The position numbers and the translations under genes are program-made. A DNA stretch of 64,000 bases from Candidatus Poribacteria bacterium (GTDB lineage Bacteria; Poribacteria; WGA-4E; JAJDTR01). The stretch is taken from positions 46,114-110,113 of the forward strand of contig JAJDTR010000125.1 in assembly GCA_022827055.1 (NCBI GenBank). The letters are read 5' to 3'. A model generated the notes under the pieces. That model had not been told where the DNA came from and did not search any database. It was given only the letters and a program-made list of their open reading frames with translations. The stretch's first letter is position 1. Each line of letters starts with the position of its first letter. This document shows, in pieces, positions 44,598 to 52,691 of this stretch.

Positions 44598-45356
44598 ATG
44601 GTACATACCCCCATATTTCAACCTTACGAATTTGGCGAGAAAGAGAAAGCCCTACTGGACACAGATGGGCACATTCTCCTGCCCGGCATTCTGACACCGG
44701 AGACTTGTGAGCGGCTAATGTCCGCGTTTCGGAAAATTCTAGATTTGACCCCGTCCAGTGCCGAAAGTCACAAGCCCACCCACTATGCGGCGGAGTATGA
44801 CTCCTATCTGGAGAGCCTAATCTCGCATCCACAGATGCTCGATTTGGCACGGAGAGTTCTCGGCAAAGAGATTCGATTCGACCACTGTGTAACGATCATC
44901 CGCCCTGGCGGCAACGGAGGCACCGGTTGGCACAGTCACGAATACGCCGAGGACGATCCGAGCTTGGGCTTTGTGCGCATCTTTTTCTACGTCAGCGGGT
45001 TCGAGGTTGACGACGGCGGTTTGAAAGCGGTGCCGGGCAGCCACCACTACCGCGACGCGAATATCAAAGCGGACACAGACAGTGCGCTCAAGACGGGTTG
45101 GATGGCGGGAAAGACACACCCCATGACGGGCGAACCGCTGGAAATACAAGACCTGTCTGCGCCGGCGGGAACGGTCGTCTTGATGTGGACGCACGCCGCG
45201 CACGCGGTCACTCCGAGACGCGCAAACAGCGATACACGATGGGCGCTGGTATACGCCTACCGAAATCCGGGCAAGCCCTCTCGGGCGCGTTGGCTTACGC
45301 CGGAATTTGAACGAAAACGGATTCCCGGCGCCGAGGGGCTGATGACCCTCTATTGA
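44598..45356 (+). CDS. PhyH-family protein with atypical metal motif
   Basis: A 252-residue protein. The fold marks of PhyH are present: DTDGHILLPGILTPETCERL near 22-41, LVYVSGFEVDDGGLKAVPGSH-type core FEVDDGGLKAVPGSHHYRD near 134-152 and AHAVTPRRANSDTRWALVYA near 202-221. Where other members have H-x-D, it reads GTGWHSHEYAEDD near residue 113, that is His-Ser-His. Either Glu or His replaces Asp, or the metal is held differently; loss of activity is also possible. It follows the multidomain protein by 41 bases. The start ATG at 44598 lacks a strong ribosome site. Confidence 0.78.
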   Translation: MVHTPIFQPYEFGEKEKALLDTDGHILLPGILTPETCERLMSAFRKILDLTPSSAESHKPTHYAAEYDSYLESLISHPQMLDLARRVLGKEIRFDHCVTIIRPGGNGGTGWHSHEYAEDDPSLGFVRIFFYVSGFEVDDGGLKAVPGSHHYRDANIKADTDSALKTGWMAGKTHPMTGEPLEIQDLSAPAGTVVLMWTHAAHAVTPRRANSDTRWALVYAYRNPGKPSRARWLTPEFERKRIPGAEGLMTLY

Positions 45357-45591
45357 GCCATGTAGGTTGGGATCAACCGAGCGTATAGCGAGGGCGATAG
45401 GAAACCCAAGGCGATGGAGATACTCTCCCCGTCGGGAGCGCCGATGCAATCATCTCATCCTCTCTCTGTAGGAGATCAAGCGAGTGAATAACGAGTGCGA
45501 TGGAGACACCTTTTCAGCCGTACTCAGAATCCGAACCTTCCGCAATGTATAACAATTATTGGTCTCACAACAACAATAAGGAGCGACACCA
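45357..45591. repeat. Modular repeat units
   Basis: Units GGATCAACCGAGCGTATAGC near 45369 and GGAGATCAAGCGAGTGAATA near 45475 occur before the next ATG, which has AAGGAGCGA upstream. Confidence 0.7.
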
Positions 45592-46740
45592 ATGGCTGAC
45601 CCAAAGATAACGAAGATTGAAGTCGTGGTTTACGAACACGAGATCCAGGACATGGGGACCGATTACAACGGGTTCAACACGGTTTACGAAAAGGGGAGTG
45701 TCCTTAAGATGCACCCCTCAATTCTTCGGATTCATACGAACACCGGTATCACCGGCGAATCGGACGGCGGGCGGCTGTCAGATAGCGTCGTGCAGTATTT
45801 ACTGGGAAAAAACCCGTTCCATCGAGAGGGAATTTACAACGACCTGAAACGCGGGCTGCGCCACACGGACCGCACGGCTATCAGTTCGGTCGATGTGGCG
45901 TTGTGGGATTTTGCGGGCAAGGCGCACGGCGCACCGATTTACCAACTTCTCGGCGGTTACAAGGAAACCATCCCCGCCTACGCAAGCACCTATCACGGCG
46001 ATGAGAACGGCGGGCTTAGCACGCCCAAAGACTTTGCCGATTTTGCGGAACAGTGCAGCGAGTTGGGATACCGCGCCTTCAAGATTCACGGCTGGGGAAA
46101 TGCGCCGATTGAGCGCGAGGTGGCAAATGTGCTCGAGGTCGGGAAGCGCGTGGGGGATCGAATGGACCTGATGCTCGATCCGGCATGCGAATTGGAAACC
46201 TGGGCGGACGCGCTCAAGGTGGGCAAAGCGTGCGACGCGGCGAACTTTTTCTGGCTGGAAGACCCATATAAAGACGGCGGCGTGTCAATATTCGGACATC
46301 AGAAATTGCGCGAGTTCATCAACACCCCGATACTGCAGACGGAGCACGTTTTCGGTCTGGAGCATCACGTTGATTTTATCGCAAACGGCGGTACCGATTT
46401 CGTGCGCACCGGCACCTACGAAGACGGCGGGATTACCGGCGCCATGAAGGTGGCGCACGCGGCAGAGGGATTCGGCTTGGATGTCGAGTTCCACGGCGGA
46501 GGATTGGCGCATCGGCACTGCATCGCCGCCGTCCGCAACACGAACTACTACGAACTCGGACTGTTGAACCCCAAGATTCGCCAGACAAAACCCCCAATCC
46601 GACCGCCCGAATTTACGGACGAGCTTGAAAATATTGACGAAAACGGGCATGTGCCGGTACCGCAAGGTCCGGGGCTTGGCGTGGAGATGGATTGGGATTA
46701 TATCGAGCATCACCGGGTTGACGGCGTTGTGTATGAGTGA
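45592..46740 (+). CDS. Enolase-superfamily enzyme (mandelate racemase/muconate lactonising type), K-x-H variant
   Basis: A 382-residue protein with the superfamily layout: capping N-terminus, then a barrel with FKIHGWG (Lys-x-His near residue 164-166), metal ligands in LMLDPACELE (Asp about 196), WLEDPY (Glu about 223) and LQTEHVFG (Glu about 250), and DVEFHGGG (His about 302). Members abstract the alpha proton of acid sugars, often leading to dehydration. The Lys-x-His variant differs from the common Lys-x-Lys. It starts at 45592 behind AAGGAGCG. A second superfamily member lies two genes downstream, with an epimerase between. Confidence 0.87.
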   Translation: MADPKITKIEVVVYEHEIQDMGTDYNGFNTVYEKGSVLKMHPSILRIHTNTGITGESDGGRLSDSVVQYLLGKNPFHREGIYNDLKRGLRHTDRTAISSVDVALWDFAGKAHGAPIYQLLGGYKETIPAYASTYHGDENGGLSTPKDFADFAEQCSELGYRAFKIHGWGNAPIEREVANVLEVGKRVGDRMDLMLDPACELETWADALKVGKACDAANFFWLEDPYKDGGVSIFGHQKLREFINTPILQTEHVFGLEHHVDFIANGGTDFVRTGTYEDGGITGAMKVAHAAEGFGLDVEFHGGGLAHRHCIAAVRNTNYYELGLLNPKIRQTKPPIRPPEFTDELENIDENGHVPVPQGPGLGVEMDWDYIEHHRVDGVVYE

Positions 46741-47050
46741 GGGTGGAGGTTTGGTGCCGTTGAGCAGGGGCGGAGCAACCCCGCCCCTACGGTTAGGCAT
46801 GCACCGGATTCGTAGGGGTTGGGTTTCCCAACCCGTCGGGCGAGGAAACCTCGCCCCTACGATTACGCTCACCTTCAACATTAATGCCACCAGCCCAAAC
46901 GGACAACCACGGAGGGTTGTCCCTACAAGAATCCGGCCCCTATCCACTTGGTTGATCCCGGATTTACATTTGGGGTGAGACCTGCTATAATCCGTTTGAA
47001 GGCAGCGAAGATTAACACGATTTTCAATATGTCCGGGAGGAGCACTCATA
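46741..47050. repeat. Intergenic cluster of four hairpin repeats
   Basis: Hairpins follow each other: GGGGCGGAGCAACCCCGCCCC (46767-46787), the double-hairpin unit at 46811-46861 (listed separately) and GGACAACCACGGAGGGTTGTCC (about 46899-46920). A modular repeat trace is near 46940. The ribosome site CCGGGAGGAGC leads into the next gene. Confidence 0.8.
46811..46861. repeat. Double-hairpin repeat, copy 2
   Basis: GGGTTGGGTTTCCCAACCC and GGGCGAGGAAACCTCGCCC lie side by side between CGTAGG and CCTACG. It is the reverse complement of 306-355 apart from a few bases. Confidence 0.82.
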
Positions 47051-48109
47051 ATGAAGATATTGATTACCGGCGGGACAGGACGGATTGGGGCGAATCTCGC
47101 CAAACGTTTGCTGGAGAAGGGGCACGATATCCGTAGTTTCGTCTACCCCGCCGACGCCAGCCGTGCGCACAAACTTGACGAATACAATCGCGTCGAAACC
47201 GTTGTCGGCGACCTGCGAAACCTCGACGACGTGAAACGCGCCGTGGACGGCGTGGACGCCATCTATCATCTCGCCGCGGCATTCATGGGACCTTTTGACA
47301 ACCTGCAATACCTAGACATCAACGGGATGGGGACGCTCAACATTTTGGAGTGTATTCGCACGGACCGTCCCAGTCTTCACCGCTTCGTTTACGCGTGCAC
47401 GGAGGCGATCTATTGGCGTTTGGGGGAAAAGGGTCGCTATTTCGAGGAACCGATTACCGAGGACATGGTCAGCCGCTACAAAAATATGCCGTATTTCTTG
47501 ACCAAGTGGATTGGCGAGGAGTTGAGTATGAGTTATCACATTCAGTACGGCGTGCCGACGACCGTTTTCCGTTTCGCCACCGTGATTGAGCCGGGCGAGT
47601 TTCTGAACGAAGACGGCTTGCCAAATCTTTTCCTATTCAGTCCGGTATACGATCGCGCCAAAAACGAAACGGGAGAGGACGCGGAAGAACAGGAGATGAT
47701 CGAGACCCTCAAATCGCTATGGACGGGCGAGGAAAAGTTCCTGCTGACCCGCAACCCCAACGGGACGCCGTATAAACAGCAGTTTGCGGACGTGCGCGAT
47801 ATAGTGCAGGGGTTGGTTTTGGGGATTGAGAAGGACGAGGCGCTCGGCGAGGAGTTCACGCTTGGCGGGGCGGCGCTGTTTAAGTGGGAGGAGGATGTGC
47901 CCTACCTCTCTGAGCGGTACAATTTGGACTATGTCGATGCCAGAGTGTCGAGTTCAAACTACTTCGAGCTCGACCTCACCAAGATCAAGACGCTGCTGGG
48001 TTACCAACCGGAGCACGATTTGGAGAGCGTTTTGGATACCGCCGAGGCGATGCGGCGAGGCGAGGATGTAGACATTATTCCAACCGGGGTTCGATGGGGC
48101 AAGGCGTGA
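47051..48109 (+). CDS. NAD-dependent epimerase/dehydratase (extended SDR)
   Basis: A 352-residue protein with the dinucleotide motif LITGGTGRIGANLAKRLL at residues 4-21, the acidic boundary VVGDLRN near 55, AIYHLAAAF near 73 and the catalytic pair Y-x-x-x-K in MPYFLTKW near 147-154. Extended SDRs epimerise, dehydrate or reduce nucleotide sugars or sugar lactones. It starts at 47051 behind GGGAGGAGC. It lies between two enolase-superfamily genes, 19 bases upstream of the second, so these three probably serve one acid-sugar pathway; that is inference from context. Confidence 0.88.
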   Translation: MKILITGGTGRIGANLAKRLLEKGHDIRSFVYPADASRAHKLDEYNRVETVVGDLRNLDDVKRAVDGVDAIYHLAAAFMGPFDNLQYLDINGMGTLNILECIRTDRPSLHRFVYACTEAIYWRLGEKGRYFEEPITEDMVSRYKNMPYFLTKWIGEELSMSYHIQYGVPTTVFRFATVIEPGEFLNEDGLPNLFLFSPVYDRAKNETGEDAEEQEMIETLKSLWTGEEKFLLTRNPNGTPYKQQFADVRDIVQGLVLGIEKDEALGEEFTLGGAALFKWEEDVPYLSERYNLDYVDARVSSSNYFELDLTKIKTLLGYQPEHDLESVLDTAEAMRRGEDVDIIPTGVRWGKA

Positions 48110-48128
48110 TACGCAGAGGAGTTCACAA

Positions 48129-49301
48129 ATGGGCATAAGCGCAGAAGATTATCCACGAGATATCAGAATCACGAAGATCGAACAGGTGAGGTTGGAGGTA
48201 GACCGCCCCGAAATCGGATCCAACTCTCGGGTGGAAGAGATAATCTATCCCGAGCCGAACTGGAAGTGGGAGGAAGGCGTCATCCGCATCCATAATAGCG
48301 ACGGGACACTGGGATGGGGCGTCGGACGCGCGGATGTGGAAGTCGGCCGGCGCGCCCTGAACCGCAGCCCTTTCGATCTGCTTGACCCGGAGAGGGGCGT
48401 CTCCGACGAATTCAGAGGACTTGAAAACGCGCTGTGGGACTCTATCGGCAAGATACTCGGTGTACCGGTGTACCGGCTCATCGGCGACCGGAGTTACGCG
48501 GACTGGCTGCCGGTGTACGACAGCACCATCTACTTCAACGATCTCCTTTACGACACGAAAGAGGCGGGGCTGAAACGCATAGCGGAGGATGCGGAAAGCA
48601 GCGTGAGGAACGGCTTTCGGGCGTGCAAGATGAAGATTGGGCGGGGTTGTTTACTCATGGAGCATGACGAGGGTTTGAAGCGGGACATCGAGGTTGTCAA
48701 AATCATGCGCAGGATTACGGGTGACGATTTCACTATCCACGTCGATGCGAATAACGGTTACACGTATGACGAAACCGTCGCCTTCCTTGATGCGACAAGC
48801 GATGTGGGCGTTTTCTGGATAGAGGAGATGTTTGAGGAAGAGGTCGAGGCGTACCGAAATCTGAAAGCGGCTATTAAAGAAAGAAACCTGAAGACGTTTA
48901 TCGCTGACGGCGAGTCGCGGTCACGCGAACCGCTTGAGTTCTATACCCCGTTCTTTGAAGAAGGCGTACTGGATGTAATACAGCACGACATTCGTGCGCT
49001 TGGCATCACCGGCTGGCGGCGACTTTCCGAGATGGCGGTCGAATACGGCGTGAAGTGCGCGCCGCACAACTGGTCGTCGCTGCTCGGGCTGTTTCTGAGT
49101 TTTCAGCTTGGCAAGGCGATTCCGAACTTCCTCTACGGGGAGTGCGCAACCCTCACCAGCGATGTGGTTGATACGTCGGGATATGTCTTCAAGGATGGCG
49201 CTTTCAGCGTTCCCGATACGCCGGGTCTTGGATTGGAGTTGAACCAGCGGGTTTATGACGGGCAGTACGCCGGTCGCGAGGCGTGGGTGGTGGAGCGTTG
49301 A
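48129..49301 (+). CDS. Enolase-superfamily acid-sugar dehydratase-like enzyme, K-x-K type
   Basis: A 390-residue protein. The catalytic pattern of mandelate-racemase-like dehydratases is complete: Lys-x-Lys in ACKMKIGRG near 167-169, metal ligands in HVDANNGY (Asp about 205), WIEEMF (Glu about 231) and ADGESRS (Glu about 261), and His in CAPHNWSS near 313. The N-terminal capping domain covers residues 1-130. It should act on an acid sugar in the cytoplasm, with Mg2+. It starts 19 bases after the epimerase stop behind AGAGGAG. A repeat-rich gap follows, so it is probably the last gene of the unit. Confidence 0.9.
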   Translation: MGISAEDYPRDIRITKIEQVRLEVDRPEIGSNSRVEEIIYPEPNWKWEEGVIRIHNSDGTLGWGVGRADVEVGRRALNRSPFDLLDPERGVSDEFRGLENALWDSIGKILGVPVYRLIGDRSYADWLPVYDSTIYFNDLLYDTKEAGLKRIAEDAESSVRNGFRACKMKIGRGCLLMEHDEGLKRDIEVVKIMRRITGDDFTIHVDANNGYTYDETVAFLDATSDVGVFWIEEMFEEEVEAYRNLKAAIKERNLKTFIADGESRSREPLEFYTPFFEEGVLDVIQHDIRALGITGWRRLSEMAVEYGVKCAPHNWSSLLGLFLSFQLGKAIPNFLYGECATLTSDVVDTSGYVFKDGAFSVPDTPGLGLELNQRVYDGQYAGREAWVVER

Positions 49302-49957
49302 GAATTGAATGGATGGCGCGGATGATGAATTGGCTGGTGTGCTGCGATAGAGTACAATTGTATGGTGAGATCAACCGACTGATTAAGGAATACGATAGAG
49401 ATCCCATAGAGATCTCGGAGGTATATAGCATGCCATTATCCCTGTCGGAATAATTCATTCCGCAAATAGCACGTTCTTGACGGAGTCCCTTTCCTCGATC
49501 CAGAGGATCGAAATGTTAATAGAACGCGACATGTCCAGATTCCCGCGCTCCAGCGGAGCGCAATGTGGAATCTCACGTGTTAGAAACACCAGAACCCCGT
49601 GCACCGTAGCCCCAGCGGGGATCAAGCGAACGGATAGTGAGTGCGATAGAGATCCCATAGGTAGGCAGATGACAAATATAAAAAAATGCGAAAAAACTTC
49701 CTACAAATGACCAGAATTGCTTTGCTATCGATTATTCCAACAGGCTCTAAAAGAATCCGCGGATTAGATTTGGCTAAGTGGTATCTCTCGTAGAGTCGGG
49801 CTAGAAACCCGACCTACAGAGTTTGTAGATCGAGTTTCTTGTGTTGTACAGGCAGGTTAGAAACTCACCCTACCACGGTTGTGTAACAAGCCCCTTGTGC
49901 TAGTCCCGTAAGCCTTAAATACTCAGCGAAAAACAACGAAAAGAAGGAGGTAACTTC
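49302..49957. repeat. Intergenic repeat region
   Basis: A 656-base gap. It contains modular units (GAGATCAACCGACTGATTAA near 49369; GGATCAAGCGAACGGATAGT near 49619), the palindrome CGCTCCAGCGGAGCG at 49546-49560, and a GTCGGGCTAGAAACCCGACC hairpin near 49796-49815. The sequence CATAGAGATC.. with CCTGTCGGAATAATTC near 49441 recurs near 63923. The next gene has GAAGGAGGTAAC upstream. Confidence 0.72.
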
Positions 49958-50992
49958 ATGGAATATCTTCAGAAATCAATTTTAATTCTAGGGTTAACGT
50001 TTCTCCTAGTCACTCCTTCTACGCCAGATTCTCATCCACAGGAAGTTGATTCAGCGTATGTCATTGACGGGATTCGACATCATCTGTCTCTATTGCAATC
50101 TGGACAGGTACGAATCGAGAAAAGACGATACTATACAGAATATGGTGAACGAAGTATGCTTCATGAACAGGAAGCGCTGAGAAAAGTCAACGCGACGATG
50201 GCTCTGAACCAAGATAATCAGGATGCGCTATTTATTTTTGATCGTCGCAAGATCTATTTTGAGGTTCAACACATCGGGTCTAGCCTTTCCGAGCCTTACA
50301 TTCCTGGTATCACGCCGAGTTTGCCCGACAAATGTAGTGAAAGCTTGTTCTTCAATGGAGAAATCACGACACACGTCCAAGATAATCTTACAGGTAATAG
50401 AAGACATCCCGTGTGGGCACATATCTTCCCGGGCTATCGACGCGATGAACTCGCAGCCCGTTCTTACCTTGATCCGCGGAAGTGGACAGATATGTTTTGG
50501 TATGTTTCCTTTGGAACGCACCTGGGTGAAAATGCACTTGGAGTTGATGGCAACCTTACGGAGAAGATGACAGATGTCGATTTCTCGCTGCTCGACATGC
50601 AACAAGTGAATGGCGCTGATTGCTATCAGCTTAAAGTAACTTTTACCAAGAACAAGGGACGGCACGTCTGGGAAATATCCGTAAATCCAGATAAAGGATT
50701 TTGGCCCGAACAGATTGAATTTTACGACTTTTTTTCGAAAACCACAGAGCGGACGCTTATTCGCAGAGCAATATACCACCTAATGCAATCACCCAAGGGA
50801 ATTTGGCATCCGGAGAAGATTGTCTATATCTTCTATGAAGATGGTATACCTGCGTGGGAGGATCATGTGCGCTTTTTTGATTTCGACATAAATGTTGACG
50901 TGTCGGATAAGTTGCACCTTCACATTCCTTCCGGAACTCCTATTGTAGATCATCGTCTTGGCGAAGGGCAGCCCAAAGTGTTAGCTCCTTAA
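49958..50992 (+). CDS. Secreted protein of unknown function
   Basis: A 344-residue protein starting behind AAGAAGGAGGTAACTTC. MEYLQKSILILGLTFLLVTP is a signal peptide. The mature part starts with about 30 polar residues, then RIEKRRYYTEYGER near 52 and repeated beta-type stretches (IFDRRKIYFEVQHI near 92, DCYQLKVTFTKNKGRHVWEI near 212, YHLMQSPKGIWHPEKIVYIF near 275). The strand pattern and the KGIWHPEKI-like phrase recall LolA-like or outer-membrane-associated proteins, but no family is recognised. Base composition is more A/T-rich than its neighbours. The next propeller gene lies about 130 bases downstream. Confidence 0.72.
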   Translation: MEYLQKSILILGLTFLLVTPSTPDSHPQEVDSAYVIDGIRHHLSLLQSGQVRIEKRRYYTEYGERSMLHEQEALRKVNATMALNQDNQDALFIFDRRKIYFEVQHIGSSLSEPYIPGITPSLPDKCSESLFFNGEITTHVQDNLTGNRRHPVWAHIFPGYRRDELAARSYLDPRKWTDMFWYVSFGTHLGENALGVDGNLTEKMTDVDFSLLDMQQVNGADCYQLKVTFTKNKGRHVWEISVNPDKGFWPEQIEFYDFFSKTTERTLIRRAIYHLMQSPKGIWHPEKIVYIFYEDGIPAWEDHVRFFDFDINVDVSDKLHLHIPSGTPIVDHRLGEGQPKVLAP

Positions 50993-51123
50993 TAAGCCCG
51001 AGAACGCAACAAAGCGGCGGTACGACGTATATTTCGTGGAAAAAAGGCTGGTGCACAATGCGCACCTTACAACTTCTAATCGCTTTCGGCGGGGCGTCCC
51101 GATAGACGCATAACATAACCAAA

Positions 51124-52659
51124 ATGTTACTCAGGAGATTAAAGGAGGCGGGGTTTATGGTAGGTGCAATCCTCACGTGGGCGAGCGCCGCATGCGGAGA
51201 GGAGCTACTTCCAATCGGTCTGCAGAAGCAACTGTTGGTGGATGACTACGTCATCTCCGAAAAGCGGAATGTCACCCGATCGCTGGGAAGAGTGACAAAG
51301 CACGGCGTCGTCCTTGAACCCTCTCTTCCCACTGATTATGACGACAACGATCCGCGCGCCAATCCGGTGTCGCTGGATTTCGGATTCATGACGTCCGTCC
51401 TCTGGAACGAGGATGCGGAGAAATTCCAGATGTGGTATATGGCGTGGCGCCACGCCGGCACCGGCTACGCCGAATCCACGGACGGAATCCACTGGACGAA
51501 ACCGTTGGTCGGCGTGGGCGCCACCGATGACGAACCGGGCAACATCATCAAACGTGCCCAATCCTTTAGTTGCTCGATTGACCCCACCGTGCCGTGGGGG
51601 TACCCCGAAAAGTTCAAGGCTGGCATGGACAGCAACTTGGACGAGGTGGCTCAGGCGGTTCTGGCGCATTCGGCGGACGGAATTCACTGGATCGACTACA
51701 ACAACGGCGCGCCGGTCACGGGAAGAGCGGCGGATTTTGACAACCAAATCCTGTGGGACCCCATCAAAGGCAAATACCGCCTTGTCACCCGCACCGACAT
51801 GGGCGCCATCGGTGGAGCGAAAGAGTTTCGAGCGTTCCGCATTATGTATCACCGCACGAATGACCTGATGAACGATCTCGCCAACTGGGAGACGGTAGCC
51901 GACCAAATTGTGGTTGAAGATCCCAAAGGGGAACTCACTCCGGATGGCGTGCCCCGTCTGCAATTTCACTGGGTGACGTGTTGGATTTACGAAGGGATTT
52001 ACTTCAACCTGATAAGCCTCTACACGGAAGATCCGTTGGGCATGGATTCCCCGACGTGCGACGAGGCGATAGATTTCTATATCGGCACCGGTCGGGACGG
52101 CGTCAACTTCGATCGGAGCTGGATTTACGAGCGAAAACCCTTCATCCCGCGCGGGGGAGCCGGAGAGTTTGACCTTGACCGAGTCCTGCAAGCCTCGGAG
52201 ATATTGACCGTCGGTGACGAGCACCGGATCTACTACACCGGCAGAAACGAACACCCGACTCCCGGCGTCTGCGAGAGCTGGCAGAGCAACCAGATCGGGC
52301 TGGCAACGCTACCGCTGGACAGATTTGTGTGCTTTGAGGCAGGCGACGAGTGGGGTCACGTTACGACCAAGCCGTTCAGACTCGACGGCGACACGCTCGA
52401 AGTCAACATCGACGCATCGGAGGGCGGGTTCCTCGTCGAAGTGCTCGACGCGGACCATCAGCCCTATGTGGATAGCGCGAAAAAACAGGAATTTGACTGG
52501 GACAACAATCGCATTTACAGGAACGTGGACGGCTTGCGGCTGCAGCCCCGCTGGAGGGGCGACCGCAATCTCGAATCGTTGGTGGGGAAAGTCGTCAGGC
52601 TCAGATTCCGTCTTCGCAATGCGAAACTGTACGCCTTCCAAATCAAATCTAAAGATTGA
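51124..52659 (+). CDS. Secreted GH32/43-like propeller protein, paralogue 4
   Basis: 511 residues with MLLRRLKEAGFMVGAILTWA as signal peptide. ATG at 51157 has the better ribosome site (AAAGGAGGCGG) but would remove the basic n-region; both are possible. Family marks are KQLLVDDYVISEKRNVTRSL near 35, MWYMAWRHAGTGYAESTDGI-type FQMWYMAWRHAGTGYAES near 100, HSADGIHWIDYNNGAPVTG near 180 and the C-terminal sandwich LEVNIDASEGGFLVEVLDAD ending RFRLRNAKLYAFQIKSKD. It precedes the sulfatase gene by about 30 bases, suggesting that the two act together on a sulfated glycan. Confidence 0.77.
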   Translation: MLLRRLKEAGFMVGAILTWASAACGEELLPIGLQKQLLVDDYVISEKRNVTRSLGRVTKHGVVLEPSLPTDYDDNDPRANPVSLDFGFMTSVLWNEDAEKFQMWYMAWRHAGTGYAESTDGIHWTKPLVGVGATDDEPGNIIKRAQSFSCSIDPTVPWGYPEKFKAGMDSNLDEVAQAVLAHSADGIHWIDYNNGAPVTGRAADFDNQILWDPIKGKYRLVTRTDMGAIGGAKEFRAFRIMYHRTNDLMNDLANWETVADQIVVEDPKGELTPDGVPRLQFHWVTCWIYEGIYFNLISLYTEDPLGMDSPTCDEAIDFYIGTGRDGVNFDRSWIYERKPFIPRGGAGEFDLDRVLQASEILTVGDEHRIYYTGRNEHPTPGVCESWQSNQIGLATLPLDRFVCFEAGDEWGHVTTKPFRLDGDTLEVNIDASEGGFLVEVLDADHQPYVDSAKKQEFDWDNNRIYRNVDGLRLQPRWRGDRNLESLVGKVVRLRFRLRNAKLYAFQIKSKD

Positions 52660-52691
52660 AGCCCTGCCAGACGTGAGAGAAATTGACGGTG

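Noticed and set aside
51205..52254. Long open frame (about 349 codons) antisense to propeller paralogue 4
   Set aside because: It is a shadow of a well-supported gene in G/C-biased codons; similar antisense frames lie opposite the paralogues at 27880-28521 and 29471-30196.
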